DNA of 64,000 bases from the NCBI RefSeq assembly GCF_963259705.1, contig NC_081848.1, forward strand, positions 51,483,408 through 51,547,407, read 5' to 3'. The position numbers were made by a program, and so were the translations under genes. The notes under the pieces were generated by a model, which did no database searches, had not been told where the DNA came from, and was given only the letters and a program-made list of their open reading frames with translations. This stretch comes from Myotis daubentonii (Eukaryota; Chordata; Mammalia; Chiroptera; Vespertilionidae). Positions within the stretch are counted from its first letter, which is position 1; every line of letters begins with the position of its first letter. Shown here piece after piece: positions 1-14,475 of the stretch.

Positions 1-98
1 CCCTGATTTAGGTGTTAGGGATTCAACAGCAAAGGAAACAGCCCTTATTCTAGTGGAGCCTCCCTCCTAGGTAGAGACAATAACAGTAACCACCCCAA

Positions 99-150
99 CA
101 AGTGCACGCACACGTGCACACACACATACACATACACACACTCACACAGA
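99..150. repeat. CA-rich microsatellite, interrupted
   Basis: Runs of CA with g and t interruptions. It is not perfect. Confidence 0.85.
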
Positions 151-1039
151 ATGGGAGGCGATGCTAAGTGCTTATGTGGAATGGTGATCCTTCTTCACAG
201 GTGAAAATTACTTGCTCTTTAGAATAAAAAGGTATAATTTCAGAAAATGTCATCTGTTGATGCTTTTGGCTTGTTACATTATGGTTTTAAGTTATGTCTA
301 TCAGATAATGCCAACCAAAACTGCATCACTATTCTGAAATTATTTTACTAAATCGTAACATCAGTCTCACTTGTTAATGTTGCTTCTAACATTCTGTGTT
401 ATGAACCCTGATTTTGCAGTGATACACAAATGAGTTTAATGTATATAAATAAATTCACGGCAGGTTGCGACTAGTACATGTATTTGATTTTAGTGGAGAT
501 GTGAGGGTCTGGAAAGAGAGTTCTTATGCTAGAGGAAGCAGGGAACCCTAGGAGAAAAAGGTGATTGAGGAATTGAAATGGGGGAGAATTAACCAAATTA
601 TTTACAGCACTTTGATGATGCCTCAGGCACCAGCTTGTCAGATTATATAATATGTACTTTATTTTGCACACATGAGGTGCTGTTACAGTGAACATGTAAT
701 GGCACTTCAGGACCAAGGTCACACTGAAAAACTTGTAGCATGTGAGAGGTTCCAACTATAGGAAAATATAAAGTCACCTAAAATAATTCACCTGGGACAT
801 TTAAATGAATGTGGATGTATTCTGCTTAAAACTTTAACATCACATACAAAGCACGTTAATTTGGTAAGGAAGCCAACAAGGTGACAAATAATTAAAGGTG
901 CCCAAACAGATGTAACTCTGTGTTTGGAGATCTTTGTCTCCATGTAGGCATGCACACATTTCTCCCTGCTTCTCCATAATGGCTTAGGCTCATTGGAATC
1001 ATGGGGTCATAGAGAGTGCTGGCAACAAGCCAATAAATA

Positions 1040-1215
1040 AATCAATGTGCTGGGTGCAGTGCTAACTGTTTTTCATTAGTGATTTCTTCTGTCCTCATCA
1101 TAGCCCGGTGAGGTAGGTAATTCTGTTCCATTCTGTAGGAGAGGTTTGGAAAGATTGCTGTCTTCAGATAGTCAGTGGCTGTGGCCAGGTTTGAACCTTG
1201 CGCTGTACTATTTTC
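1040..1215 (-). repeat. MIR SINE
   Basis: It has gtgctgggtgcagtgctaac, tcatagcccggtgaggtagg and ccaggtttgaaccttg, the MIR core and tRNA part in antisense. Confidence 0.6.
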
Positions 1216-1424
1216 CAGCAGTAGATAAGGCATGAGCAAGAAAGCCAAAAGGAGAGCCTAGTTTGCCCCAGTCCAAGGTGGCTTCCCTTAGTTACCACTG
1301 CTCTGGAAATTCACTCTTCATTCTAACACATTGTCTTCATTGCCACCACTGAAGACTTCTTCATGACTCTGCCACCCTTAGCGTTGGCAGCGCTCGTAGT
1401 AGTACCAGCAGTAGTACCATCTGT

Positions 1425-1545
1425 GGACATAGCCAACACTGTGCATTATCTTACTTAATCCTGTGACGTGGCCTTCCCAGTGTTAGGCAGCTAGCCGACA
1501 TTGGAAATGGGATTCCGACCCAGGCCTGCTGATTCCACGTCCTGA
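1425..1545 (-). repeat. MIR SINE fragment
   Basis: It has gcattatcttacttaatcct and gggattccgacccaggcctg. Confidence 0.5.
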
Positions 1546-4500
1546 GATTGTAACCAAAGAGTGTATGTTCCATGTGTACCTGTGGCCTGTTTTGTAGGCT
1601 GTAGCTGGCTAGACTCTATAATAAACTAAAGGAAGAATAATCTGTGGGATGTGCGCCCCCTGCTGGCTCTGCATCAAGCATAAACCAGATGGCAGCGTTT
1701 CCTCAAGTTGGTTGTTTATGTTGGTGGAGAACCAGCAAGTCAGTCCCTCTGTCACCTTTGGCTCCACTAGAAGCTAAGAGAAAAACAGCAGAGGGTTAAG
1801 AAAGGAAGATCTAAAAAATTAAGACTATATTAGAAGTGGTTAGTAGTGCTTGAAAATACACTTTTTACATGATTTCAGTGTTGCATATCAAAGGACTTCA
1901 AATGTTAAGTGTAAGATCCTCCATCGCCTATAATCAGGGCCCAGTTCCTGGAGACTGAGTTAGGCTGCTGATTGAGACTGCTGAAAACCTGATCTTGGTG
2001 AGCTGTAAGCTGAATCCTGTGTGTGCATGGGGAGTGGTTTCCCTGATAAAGCCTAGTGGACTCCCTCTACCCCCACCCTGGGACACAGCAGGTTCCTCCA
2101 GCCCCCCACAGCTCAGCACATCCTGCCCCACAGCTGGCAAACCGCTGCTGGTGCAGACTTCCCAGGCACCAGACTGTATGCTTAATGCTTGTCATGGTCT
2201 ACATGCCAGAATAAGCAGGACCGTGTGCAGGAAGAGAGTGTGTGAGGGTTGAGTTAGGTAGGTGTTACACAGCCAGAGAAGGGAGAATTTTGGGACGGAG
2301 AGGGAGGGACAAGGAGATTGTCTCTTTAGATTTTGAAAATGCACTGTCTTGCCAAAGAACAAGAACAGTTCCACGATGTGGTACGGTAACAAACCTGAAC
2401 AGGGAAGGCACATCCAGCTCATAACTAACACCTTGACACGTGATAGCAATAACATTAATCACCGCACCTGCTGAGCTGCGTGATAACCACTACGGCCAAG
2501 CATTTGACTTGGGGACTGGTCTTATGTCCGGTCTATCAGGGAAGGAATGGAGGCTCTGGCGCACTAAGATCCATTATCAAGATCCACTCTCAGGAAGTGG
2601 CTATGCCAAGGTTTGGCTCCACTCTATTCCTAACCACTTCACTGTGGTTTTGGAGAAATCAAAAAATTCTTCCAACATAAAAACAGCTGCCTTCTAAAGT
2701 ATGAGCTTCCTAAGTGCAGGCTGCATGTTAACAGGGCCCTTCACATGGGGCGAGGGTCGGGCTGGCTTTTCTCTGAGCTCCTTTTCCAACCTGCAGTGTT
2801 GTGAGTCTTCTCGGGGTTTGGGGCAAGGCACGAGAGAGGCCAGGAATGTTTCCACCGGGTCCTTAGAGCATATCTCCCGTCATGCTCTTGTGAAGACACG
2901 TTTGTACTGGTTGAATGAGAAAGCTGGTATCAGAATGCTTACCAGTGCTGTGAGATTTGGGGCAAATGATTTCACGGCTCAGCCTGATTTCAGTTGGTAC
3001 AGCGGTCATACTAGGACCACTCATTATTGCTGCGACAATTACAGTTAGCAACATCCCTGGACCTATTGAGCACTCCACACATGGTTTTTGGAACCTGAAT
3101 GTCTTTTAGAAATGTAGCAGGAAATTGGGCCAGACAGATGGAGGGATCTGGCTTGGGAAGATCTGCTCACCAGGTGTTTTGGACTCTATTGAAACTCAGA
3201 TGGGAGCCAGAATATTTTTTTAATTAAATTTTTTTTTTTAGTAGATAGTAAATTCATGTGGTCAAAAATCTGTAAGCATAAAAGAATGGAAGGAGTCTTC
3301 ACTACCTTCTAATTCCTATCCCATCCCAGGTAGGAATCACCTTTGCTAGTTTCTTCTATTTCCACAGATTTTAATACATGGACAGCATAATATGGACATA
3401 TTCTCACCCTCCTTTTTAAAGAGAAGTTGTGATCTGATGTATTTCAGGAAGATGACAGCTGTAGCAGGTCAGAGAATGGGCTGGGCTAGGAGATGAGTGA
3501 CAAGCACCAACCCCGGGTACAAGCAGTGACCCAGGGGATAGACATTGTGTCTATAACTCTAAAAGGTGTTAGGGGTTAATTAGCTGTGGAGGAAGAGGAT
3601 TCTGGAAATGACCGATCTTTTGAGAGTGGGAATGGTAGTATGATTTGAAAAGTCACAGAACAAGGAGGAAGCAGGTTAATCGCCTTTCCTCAAAAGAAAC
3701 CTGTTGAAGGGGATATTGGAAACAGAGACATTCAGCAAGTTTAAGTTAACAACAGCCCAACACTGGGCTCATAGATGACAGGGTTGATACTTGAACTTTG
3801 TCCTAATCCAGAGTCCAAAGTTTGAAAACCTGGGGAAGGTAGCAGCAATGACCAACCTTGAGGGAGGTCTTTCCCACGCATTCATCTCACAGAGAAGGAT
3901 GCACCCCCTGGGGGAGTGCAGAAGACAAGACTCATTACCGCTTCACAAGTGGCAGCCAGCGCCGGAAGGTGGGCAGGACATTTGGAGGAGGAGGAAAGTA
4001 AGGACACTTGACTCAGGTTCCACGGGAGGAGAGAATTCCTGGAGGGTCCCCAGGCTTGGGTGATGGCAGGTCCTCAGCCAGGAGGCAAGGGGTTTTGCTG
4101 GGGTGTCCTGGCTTCTTTACTTCTAAGTGGCTGGAACAGCCTGAAGCATGGAGCCTCCTGGTGTGAGGAGTAAGTCAGCAATCTTCACAGTCTGAGCGAG
4201 CCCGAGGTCTCCCCTTCAGGGGAGCCTGCACTGAAGTTCTGCAAGTATATCCTACAGTGTACCTGATTGTTTCCCATAAAGGCAGTTGGTCAAACGGCCC
4301 AAGCATGATTTAATCTTCCTATCTGTACAGCTTCTTTCAAAGGCCTAAATTCACGGAGAGCTAAAAGTCTTTTGTTAAACTACAGACCCTGACTTTGCTT
4401 TGGAAAATGTGACCAGCTAAGGAAACAAGGCATTGAGGAGGCCCGGGACAGAAAAAAGGGTGAATGGTTTGCATGGGATTCGATTGGAGAAATAAGGAAA

Positions 4501-4744
4501 CAAGATCAAAAGCAAGGTTTAAGTTCCAGATTGCCAGGAGGGTCCTTGCCTGGGTCCTGGACAGGGTGGAGGAGGCCAAGGTTTCTCTGAAGAAGCTTCC
4601 AAGCCTGCAGTGGCTGCTGGGGCTGACACTACATCTCATTGTGGGGCTCTGCATTTATGGGAAACAGCTGTTTGGGCAAATCGGTTTCTGGTCCTTTAAA
4701 AAAGAAGTTCCTCTACACCAGTTCATAGCTTGTGTGTGGATCTC

Positions 4745-4960
4745 ATTAATAGTAAACCTGCAAGCCAGTATCTGTGCAGCTCCCTACGGCTCACACAGAA
4801 CTGTCTTGTTTACTGTTTCATTTGACCTTCACATTGACCCCCAGGTATCAGCAGGCCAGGTGTCATCCCTCTGTTCAGAGGAGGAAGCCAAGGCCCAGAA
4901 AGATTAAGGAACTTGCCTCAGGTCACACAGCTCAAAACCAACAGAGCCAGGATTCTACCC
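4745..4960 (-). repeat. MIR SINE
   Basis: It has gaggaggaagccaaggccca, aacttgcctcaggtcacaca and gagccaggattc, a well-preserved antisense MIR. Confidence 0.75.
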
Positions 4961-6659
4961 GTGTGTTGTTCATGTCTGCATCCCATGCTCAGAATGAATG
5001 GTCAGGAAGCACACTTGCCCTGGAGGCTCTGAGAGGAAGGCCACAGCTGGTCTGACGGTTGGCTGTGCCCAGTATATGTGCTTTTTTAGACTTTTCTCAT
5101 ATATTTTACCAAGTGTGGTCTTCCAGTAGGGCATGGAGATGAAGTATCTTTCTGAGGTTGAGATGATGGCTCCCTTGGGTGCGGTGTGGTTTTGTCACCC
5201 TTTCCTGCATGACTGCCCAGCTGTTCTATGGGCTCATCCATGCACCTCTCGCACTAGCAGTGGATGGTTTACTTCCAATGTCTGAGCTGCTCTGGGCACT
5301 CACTCTCTTTCTTCATTACCATTTGGGGATGAGGCAATTGAAAGCATCTGGAAATCTGGGTTTTATAGACATTTCACAGAGGCCCCAGCCAGGCTCCATC
5401 TGCTTTCCTTGGCAGGTCAGCCCCACGCCCGCTTGCCTTCCTGGTTGCTGTCCCTGCACTCAGCCAGTGGCCCTTACAGCTGCACTTCTGTGGGGAAGAC
5501 ACACCGCTTTCTACGGAAACAGCAGCCCCTCTAGAGAGATGGAGGTGGACATGGGAAGTGGGGGTGAGGGCCTGCATCCTGGTGTGCGATCTGGGAAGGA
5601 AAGACTTGCTTGCTCCTAGTTTCTTATTTTCGATGTTTCTTTCTGGGAAGAGCACAGGGAGGGCATGAAGCAGCACCAGGGCCAGGTAACCAGACAGGGC
5701 CGGTGTCTCTGAGCAGTCAGCCCAGGATGGAGCCTGCCTGTGGCGGAGCCCAGGAGAGCCCCTCCTGTCCCCCCAAGGGCTGAGTATGTAGGTCACTTTC
5801 CTTGGCTGGCCCTGCAGCCACTCCATGGGGTCATCACAGGTTGCCCAGGCTGCTCTGAGAGTGTCTGGACAGGGAGTCCTGGCAGGAGCGTGACAGGAAG
5901 CAAATAGAGGTGATTTGTCCTTGTTCTGTTCCAACTTGTACATTATCATCCCTTGACATGAGTTATTTGTCTTAGTTTCTTTAAATTCCTAAGTGGATTA
6001 TAATTTCTCTCTTGGTATTATTTGACAGCAGTCATTTTTCAAGGTTTTACTAACGTTCTTCAAATACTTGGAATTTTTGGGACAAGTTTATGAGAATACC
6101 GCCATCTTCAGGTCAGATAGTGTACTGCAGCGCTGAGGCATGTTCTAAGGAGCAGCCCAAATGCCAAGGAGTAGATTTATGGGGCTTTTCCTTCCTTTTC
6201 CACAAAAAGTGAACTGCCTCATTGGAGGTCTTTAGAGTAAAATGGATTGGCAATTCTTTACAAAAAGAGAGAAAAGAAAGAAAGACCCCAGTGGCCCCTG
6301 TGGGAGTTGTGTTGTGGTTGTCTCGTCCGTGGTGATGGGCGCCCTCCCAGGCTGCCCCAGCCCCACTTGTGAGGACAGATTTTGCCGACTTCAGAGAGTG
6401 GGCTCTGATGTGCCTGTGGGAAGTGTGGGGGCCAGATCCCTCCATGTGCACATCACCCCCACCTCGGCCACTCTACATTACAGTAGCTAATGGCAGTGTC
6501 CAAACAAGGAATCACCTTAATGTATCTGAAACTTACCTCTCTTAATTTCTGCTTTAAAGTTGAGTATTTCACTTCTGTTGCTGTCAGAAGGACAGCCTGA
6601 CTTTCAGATGCTCTCTTCCGAAGTAAAGAAGCATCATGATTATTTGGGGAAATGTAATA

Positions 6660-6850
6660 ACAATAAGTGACGTGCTGGGCGCAGCATTATGTATTTTCCA
6701 TGCGTTGTCTCACTTAATCCTTGTGGCACTCCTTCGAGGTAGTCCCGTTTATTGCCCCTGTATCACGGAGGTGGACAAGGCAGCAGAGCGGCTGGAGTCG
6801 CTGTCCCAGATGACTCAGCTGGACACTGGTGCCAGCACCAGGGTTCAGAC
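6660..6850 (-). repeat. MIR SINE
   Basis: It has gtgctgggcgcagcattatg, ttgtctcacttaatccttgt and ccttcgaggtagtcccg. Confidence 0.65.
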
Positions 6851-9374
6851 CAGATCCCCATCTGACTCCTCAACCTCCCTCAGCAGCAGAGAGAGAGAGA
6901 GCCAGGAACCAGGAGAGAAAGTGACCTCTCAGAACAGCTGTGAGGGCGGAGGAAAGCCGTTTGTGAAACCCCCAGGGCAGCTAAATAACACTTTGCAAGT
7001 AACTTTGTTGAGTTTCTAGGATTACATTCACCTTTTCACTACATAAAACTGCTGTGAAAAAGAACTGGAGGGATTACAGCAGTAAAGAGAGGAAATGATT
7101 TCCCCAAGTTGAAAGAGAAATCCGTGTGTGAGGGTTGTTTGTGTCAGGTGCTGCCAAGCACCTGTCCGGTTGGTCCAGGTAGGATTTTGCTGGTGCAACC
7201 TCGTTCTTTTGGGGGAACCCTGCAGGCGACAGGGACCCATCCTTTGGCCAGTCGTCCTGAGAGGTTGAGCCTGAGGAAGGCTCTGTGATCTGACTAAGTT
7301 CCTTTCGGGTCCAGGGAATTTGTGGTCGGCTAGAATAAACAGCCTGAAGCACGACTCTTAATGTTTTCGTTTCCCTTTATAGTCCTTTCCCTTCCTCAAA
7401 AAACTCTAGGTTGTTTCAAGGTAGTTTTTATTTAATTTAGTGTAGTACATATGCTTTATATATAAGCCAAATGGAGCCTCACTACTCCTCAGGGACAGCT
7501 GCTTACAGCCCTTGGGCCAGCTCTTCAGATATCGTCTCCTATTTCCAAATAACATGCTTATCCTCTGTATCTCAGCCCATCAACGTTAGACATTTTCTGT
7601 TGACTTTTTACTGTGGAAGACCAGGACTTAGCCCTCTGAATTTAGCATATGACACCCCCGCCCCCCCCTTCTATGCCTCCCAATGCGGTTAGATCACAAG
7701 TTTTGGTTTAATGTTCCGTGCTTATATGACAAAGCTGTGTCAGTTTTGTGCACAGTGTGGTTAATGTGTGATGTGTTAGAACCAGTTCTTGATTGTAAAG
7801 CTTGTTATTTTAGGGTTTGTCATTTCTTCTTTTTTTTTATTTGTTCAGTTTTTACATTACATGAATTCATCCTCACAATTTCTAACAGAACTCTCACACT
7901 CTTCTCCAGATGGTCACATAAGCCAGGGAATCTCTCAGGCCCACATCCCCGTGGTGACATCCCTCCAGGGCCCCTCCAGCTCCTCCTCCACTGGACCGGT
8001 CTCTGTCCAGGTCAGCGGCCCAGCTGTTGGCCAGCGAGTTCCTCTTCCTCTCCCCTGGGTCAGGGCCCCATCTCCCTCTGTTTTGATTTACTCCATTTCA
8101 TAGGAACGTATCCTCCTACAGCTAACCGAGAATGGTTACAAAGATTAATTTCCTGAAACCTTACAGATCTGAGAGTGTGTTATACTCTCACAGGTGATGG
8201 ATGACTTGGTTTTCATCAGGCTTTTGCCTTAGAGATGTGAAACTTAACTCACATTTCCAAGGAGAATTCCACACAGGTTCTCTTTGCTAATGAGAATAAA
8301 GTCATCCATATTTTTAAAAAGCAGGTAAATGCTGACTTAGGTCATGTGATGTACAAGAGATGTTGACTGTCTTTAACCTCAGCCTTTTCTCTAGGAATCT
8401 TTGAGAACCCATGATTACATGGGCAACACATGATTGACTATAGAGGCAGTAAGCTAGCTCTGTGTAGTCACTCTGTAGGGTCTGTGAAGAGAGGGACTTT
8501 GAAGTATTGGCTCACGGATTCCCTGTGCCTAGCACAGTGCTTAGCGTATATATTACCCCCGATACTTGGGGCTTTGGTTTGTTGTTGTTTTCAAATATTT
8601 GTTTTTTGCCTTACAGAATAGAATTACTCTTTTTTTGGCTTTGTCCCACCTTTAGTTTTGGGTAACCAGCCCTACTAGAAAGAAAATGGGATTTGTTTGG
8701 GAGGGCGGGGGAGAGAGAGGGAAGGTTGTGTCTACCCTGGCCTTCTTCCCTTCTAAGGAGAACTGGCAGGATGGGAAGTAGTAGGTAGAGCCTCATCAAA
8801 TGGTTTGTAGAGTTCTAATTTCATTAAAACTTGAACCCACACCTATCAGATAGATTTTTTCTTTTCAGCCTCTGGATTTGGGGGCACAGGGACTCCTGAC
8901 CTGCCCAGGTTGAGTTAGGGAGAGAGTGAGGTCTGTTTGTCTCACTGCTGTGGTCTCCAGGACACCTTCTCTAGTCCTTGGTATTCTTAGCAACAAAGTC
9001 ACCTCTTGGCAGGAACAAAGCCACTCAGATGCCAACAGTCAGGGTTTGGTTTCAAGTCACCAGCCTTGGAGAGTCAGTGCCCGATTTCCTTTGGCAAAGA
9101 CAGCCTGCCCCTTCTCAGTTCCTTTCAGCCACTTGGGCACAAAGGTAATTTCCTCAAAATAGAAACCTTTCAAGACTCTATCTGATGCATCTGTGAATCA
9201 TTACGTTTCTCCCGAATTCTAATTTAACATCTTACAATTTTGAAAACACTATTTAGTTTCTTTCATTTTTTTCTCAAATCAACTTTCAAACCAAAAGTAG
9301 GTCTGCGTTAGAAGGGTCTGGGCATTTTCTTCTGGGAGACCCCGTGTGGTTGGTATTCGTACCAAGATGCATGC

Positions 9375-9545
9375 GTTGACAGATCCAAGTTTTATTCTTA
9401 ACTCCAGGACTAATCCCGGATGTGTGACCTCAGACAGGTCCGTTCATCTCTAAGCTTCTATTTCCTTATCTGTAAAGTGACCTTAATAAAATCCATCTAA
9501 CAATGTCATTGTGAGGTAAGGAGTACAGTACCTGAGACCACATTG
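9375..9545 (+). repeat. MIR SINE
   Basis: It has gtgtgacctcagacaggtcc, ctatttccttatctgtaaag and cattgtgaggtaagga in sense. Confidence 0.7.
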
Positions 9546-10264
9546 CACATCTCCTTTTACCCACTGATGAGACTGGAAGCTCCTTAGCAGTTGTGCTTTA
9601 TACGTTTCTGTGGGCTTTTACTAGTATTTGCTTGTAACTGAAAAGATGATGTGACCAAGAGCGTTAGAATAAACCTACAGAAAGATCAGAGGCACTCGGC
9701 CCCATCGCATGCCTCACCTCCCTACACAGCCACGGCTTTGACTTTATGTAAACATTTTTTCCTTTCTCTTCCCGCACAGGCACACTCTGTTCTTTCCCAG
9801 TAGCTTCCAGGTCTCAGTCCCACCAGAGAGTCTCCAGGTAACTGGAAGGAGCAGAGGCGGGGACCATGTCAGAGCTCGATAGGTTCCACTTGGATTTTCA
9901 TTTTAGCGGATGCCTTTGAGGGATGTTGAAGCCTTGGTTAAGATAGCTCTCTGATTTTGAATGTGAGGGGGGCTTAGCCTTCTCCCAGAAGATGCCCGGA
10001 CCTGGCCACACTTCCCATATTGCAACACTGTGGACCACTGTCGGGGGTTGGCTCACCCTTTGGCTTTTGTGGCCAGAGATCCACGGCGTGGGCAGCAGGT
10101 CACAGATTTGAACCGGCACTTCCACTGGATATTTTTACAGGGTTGTGATCAAATGAGTTTGGGAAACTTTGGGTTATACAAGGTTAAAAAATGTCTCTTT
10201 ACTGCGGTGCTTTTAATATGCTAATATTCGCTGTGAATCTCAAAGAAGGAGGTTCTATTAAAAA

Positions 10265-10400
10265 ATCATAATAGCCAGCATTATTGAATGTCTACTCTTT
10301 GTTGGATCTAGGGGTTCTAGTGTGCTCTGTATAAGCAGTGTCTCATTTAAATCCTACAGCCACCCTGGGGAGTAGATGCCATCACTCTCCCCATGTTAGA
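10265..10400 (-). repeat. MIR SINE
   Basis: It has tattgaatgtctactctttg, tctcatttaaatcctacagc and ctggggagtagatgccatca. Confidence 0.65.
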
Positions 10401-10718
10401 CACTGGGAAAGCACTGCCCGGTGTCATAGCTGATTTGCATACTCTTGATAGGCTGTCCTAACCAATCCTTTTATTTGAGGCTTCTATGGGATCAGTACTC
10501 AGAAAGCCTCTACTTGGAGAAATGCCAGTTTAAACTCAAAAAGTGAGTAGGGACTGCTAGGCGAAGAGAGACACAAGGTTTGTCTTTGAACCCCATTAAG
10601 TTCTGAGCTCCCTGGAACCCACGCACCCCCAGATGTCTTTGTGTCCCATTAGGTGGGTCTTACGGCCTATACCGCAGGAAGGATGGGCAGGGAGGGTCTG
10701 AAGTAGAGCATCTAGGCC

Positions 10719-10893
10719 AGAGGTTCTTAAACTTAGGTGCATATTGGAATTTCCCTACCGAACATTAAAAGTCACTGATGTCTGGCCTCATTCTCAGGGA
10801 TTCCAAATTAGTCTGGGTGGAGCCCAGGCATTGGTGATTTTTAAATGCTCCTTGGTAATTCTGCTGCAACCTGGGTGAGAACCATTGGTTTGG
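10719..10893. mobile_element. MER5A-like hAT MITE
   Basis: The ends gaggttcttaaacttaggtg and ctgggtgagaaccattgg, with central catattggaatttcc and gtgatttttaaatgctcc, show the MER5A layout. Confidence 0.7.
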
Positions 10894-11479
10894 ACATTCT
10901 CCTCTGTGGTCAATTTCCATATCTCATACCAAAGCAAGGCAAAGAAAGGGTTTCCTTTGTAAGTTAAATGTCTTCTTAGGTGTTTGGTGTTTTTGTTTCT
11001 TTTTTGTGTGTGACTATGAATGACTGGTATTCCTTTGTTACCAACCTCTTGCTAACCTTATGCCATGAATCCTCCCCCCTGACCCTAACGTTGCACTGAT
11101 AGCCACATATTGACTGGCCCTTATGCAGAAGTTTGAGATTGGTTACTAAGGGGACTGTTGAAAAAAGGCTCAGCCCTCTCATTCCTGCTGGAAGAGGTAG
11201 GTAGGGACCAGAGCTCAGAAGGCTGCACCCACACTGCTGCTAGGGAAGCTGGAGTGAGAAGTGCATTCTGGGCGATGATGTTAGCTAACTACACACATAC
11301 TTTTTATTGGGCTTACACCATAAATAATAGGCCCCAAAAGGTGTCACTGTCATTTTCAGCTGAGTCTCGTGAAACTGGGTAATAGAATTGTTTTTTGGTT
11401 TGGTAGTTGGGTAATTTAAGCTGTTGTTTACTTCTATGTCTACAAAAAGCCTTTCTTAGGCATTGGGAAAATACATACC

Positions 11480-11570
11480 CTTCTCAATAAAAGACAATGA
11501 CTGTTTTACTATATTGCATACCTGAAACTAATATGTTATTGTATGTCAACTTTAGTTAAAAAAAAAATGA
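11480..11570 (+). mobile_element. L1 3' end fragment
   Basis: It carries cctgaaactaatatgttatt and gtatgtcaactttagttaaa followed by an A run, the 3' end of old L1 elements. Confidence 0.6.
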
Positions 11571-11666
11571 TTGTTTTTGCCCTAAGTTATAGTGACTTTT
11601 CTAACATCTTCATCTTTTCAAAGGCATTGACTCTCAGCTAATCAAGGCGTAATTCCGGGATTTTAA

Positions 11667-11948
<282 letters not shown>

Positions 11949-12974
11949 TGATTTCAGTGGCTTTTGTCTGAATGGTCAAGTCCCATGTGAGTGTGGAGCA
12001 GCACAGCTGGCCGTGGATGCACCTGACTGCATGTTCACCTGCACCTGCAGGATTGCCGTGGGTCATGGCTCGCACCTGTGTGCCACCCTCACGCTGGGCT
12101 TGTGCCCTGCTGCTTCTGCCAAACAGCAAGAGGCGGGCGGCCTCTTTGGGCTTCGGGGCTCACTCATGCAATGACAAGAGGCTTCCCTGATGGGTGGAAT
12201 CAGGATGGAAAACATGGGCCACTAGACCCTCTTTCTCTTACTTCTCACTTCATTAAGCAAAGCAACCTGTAAATTCCACTGTCGCATAGGACCTGGGGCA
12301 AGGTTGGGGCTGGGATGAAGATAGAGTTGGCGGGCTTCAAGGTCTTAGAAGTGCCTGAGAGAATACAAAATGGCTTTGCCCAGTATGTGCCTCATTTGTG
12401 CTTTAAAACATTAAGTGCAGATTCCACCAGCTGCTGGGGCTCCCTGATATCCCACAGCCTCTGGGAGGCATTTTGCTCTTCTTCTTCCACGTTAAGCGGG
12501 GGCCAGGGCACTGCTGATGGGTCAGAGACCTGAAAGCAGCATGAGTATAATGTGTGTGTATTGGGGGTCAGGGGGCATAGGAGACCAGATGACCTGCTAG
12601 TGCTGAGTGTGTATAAGTCCTCAGTCTTTAGAAAGAGAAAAAGAGAACAGCTTCAAAGGTGTGTGCTCCTTAGCATGGCATCCGCGGCCCTACGTGAGCT
12701 GGTTCCAGAGCGTTTCCCTTGCTCTGTCCTGTGCCCAGCCTCCGTGTGCATCTGTTGTACATTTCCCTTCTCCTCCTCCTCCGTGGGGCCAGCTCCCTTT
12801 CCCTTTGGGATGGCGGCTCGTTTACATCGCACCTTCCTCACTTAGGCAGACCATTGATTTTCCTTTCACTCCCACCGCATGTTGTGGGTAATCAGTTCCC
12901 GTGCTGTGTCATAATTATGTGGATGTGTGTCCCACTCCTCGCTGGACCCCCGGCTGCCTTGGGGGACCGTATTC

Positions 12975-13110
12975 ACAACAGTGGCGACCGCTTATTGAAT
13001 ACCCGCTGTGGGCTGGGGGCCGCGCTAATGCTCTGCATGCATCTCATCCAGTCCTCACGGTGTTTAGGGAATTTGCTTTGTATTCAACTAAGAAGACAAA
13101 GACTCGGAGA
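12975..13110 (-). repeat. MIR SINE
   Basis: It has cttattgaatacccgctgtg and agacaaagactcggagatta. Confidence 0.6.
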
Positions 13111-13584
13111 TTATGAAGGACAGGCTGCATGCAGGGTGGGGACTTGGTCTTGAAATTGGATAAGTTTGACATTAGTGCCTCTGCTCTGTTCCCTGACTGC
13201 TTCACGTGGATCCTCGCCACGGAGTCCACCTGAGAACGACTCTCCATGTCTCCAGTACAAGGGCCCAACACACACACAAAAAGCCCAACAAATGGGGAGA
13301 CAAGTGGATGAATTAAGGAAAAATTTATGTTTTAAGTTCCTTGGAGGGAAGTTTACATATTACATTTAGTTTGTTTAGCTTCTGTTTTGCTTGCATGGTA
13401 ACTAGCTCTCATTTTTCATGCTTTTGTATTAAATTTGAATTATAGAAATAGCCTTCTACTGATATTAATGTTCTTAGGGTGGATAACATATGTGGATAAC
13501 ATGGACAAAAAAGGTCGTTTCTCCTTTTTAAATTGGTGGCTGCCACTTAGTGATGGTTGGAGGGTCACTTATATGATAACACAG

Positions 13585-14413
13585 AAGTTTTCGAAGAGTG
13601 GCCTGCGGGGACCCCACAGAGGGTTCTTCAGTATTCTTTTGGATTGACAAGGTCAAAACTATTTTCATTATGAGAAGGAGACATTATTTGCCTTTTGCAC
13701 TCTGCTGACATGCACACTCTGGTGGCTCGGATGCAAGGGGATATGCACACACAGTTAAAAAAAAAAAAAAAAAAGCCAGTCAGTCACACCAAGAATGTTC
13801 TTTATGAAGCTTACCCATCTGGAACCTAGAGTGCACATTGAAAACAAATGCCAGGAGCCTGCCTGCCACATCAAGGAAAACAGCTGACAATAAGTGCTAC
13901 AAAAGATAAAATTTGAGCTTCCAAGTAAAAATAAGAATTTGGAAAACTTGTATCTACCTCAGTGAACTTGACAGCTTCCTAGCCCTTAAAAGACTTTTTT
14001 ATGAGGTCCACAGTCAGGTTAACTAATGCAATTTTTTGATATTGTGCAAGACAAACCAGTGGGTTTCAATGTAGCAGAGTGTGTAAGTTCATGGACACGG
14101 TTTCAGATTCTGCACTGCAGCTAGCCTTTAAGAAACTGTCACCTGTCCAGTTTAGTTGTCGTAAAGAAAAATGACCACAGTTATCTGATGAGCTTATTCA
14201 GATAGTCTTTCCTTTTCCAGTTACATATTTATGGAAGGCTGGAGTTTTTTCATGTCCCTCAGCGAAGGCAGCATGTCCTGACAAATGAATGTAGAAGCAA
14301 GTATGAGAATCTAGGTATTTCCCATTAATTTACACGTTAAATGGATTTGCAAAATATAAAACAACACTACCTTCTCACTAACTTTGTTTTAACTATAGGT
14401 ATGCCTAGTTTTT

Positions 14414-14475
<62 letters not shown>

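Noticed and set aside
5374..5949. 191-codon open frame on the minus strand
   Set aside because: It has no recognised domain, lies in a TEAD1 intron, and I saw no convincing splice or start context. This length occurs by chance in GC-rich DNA.
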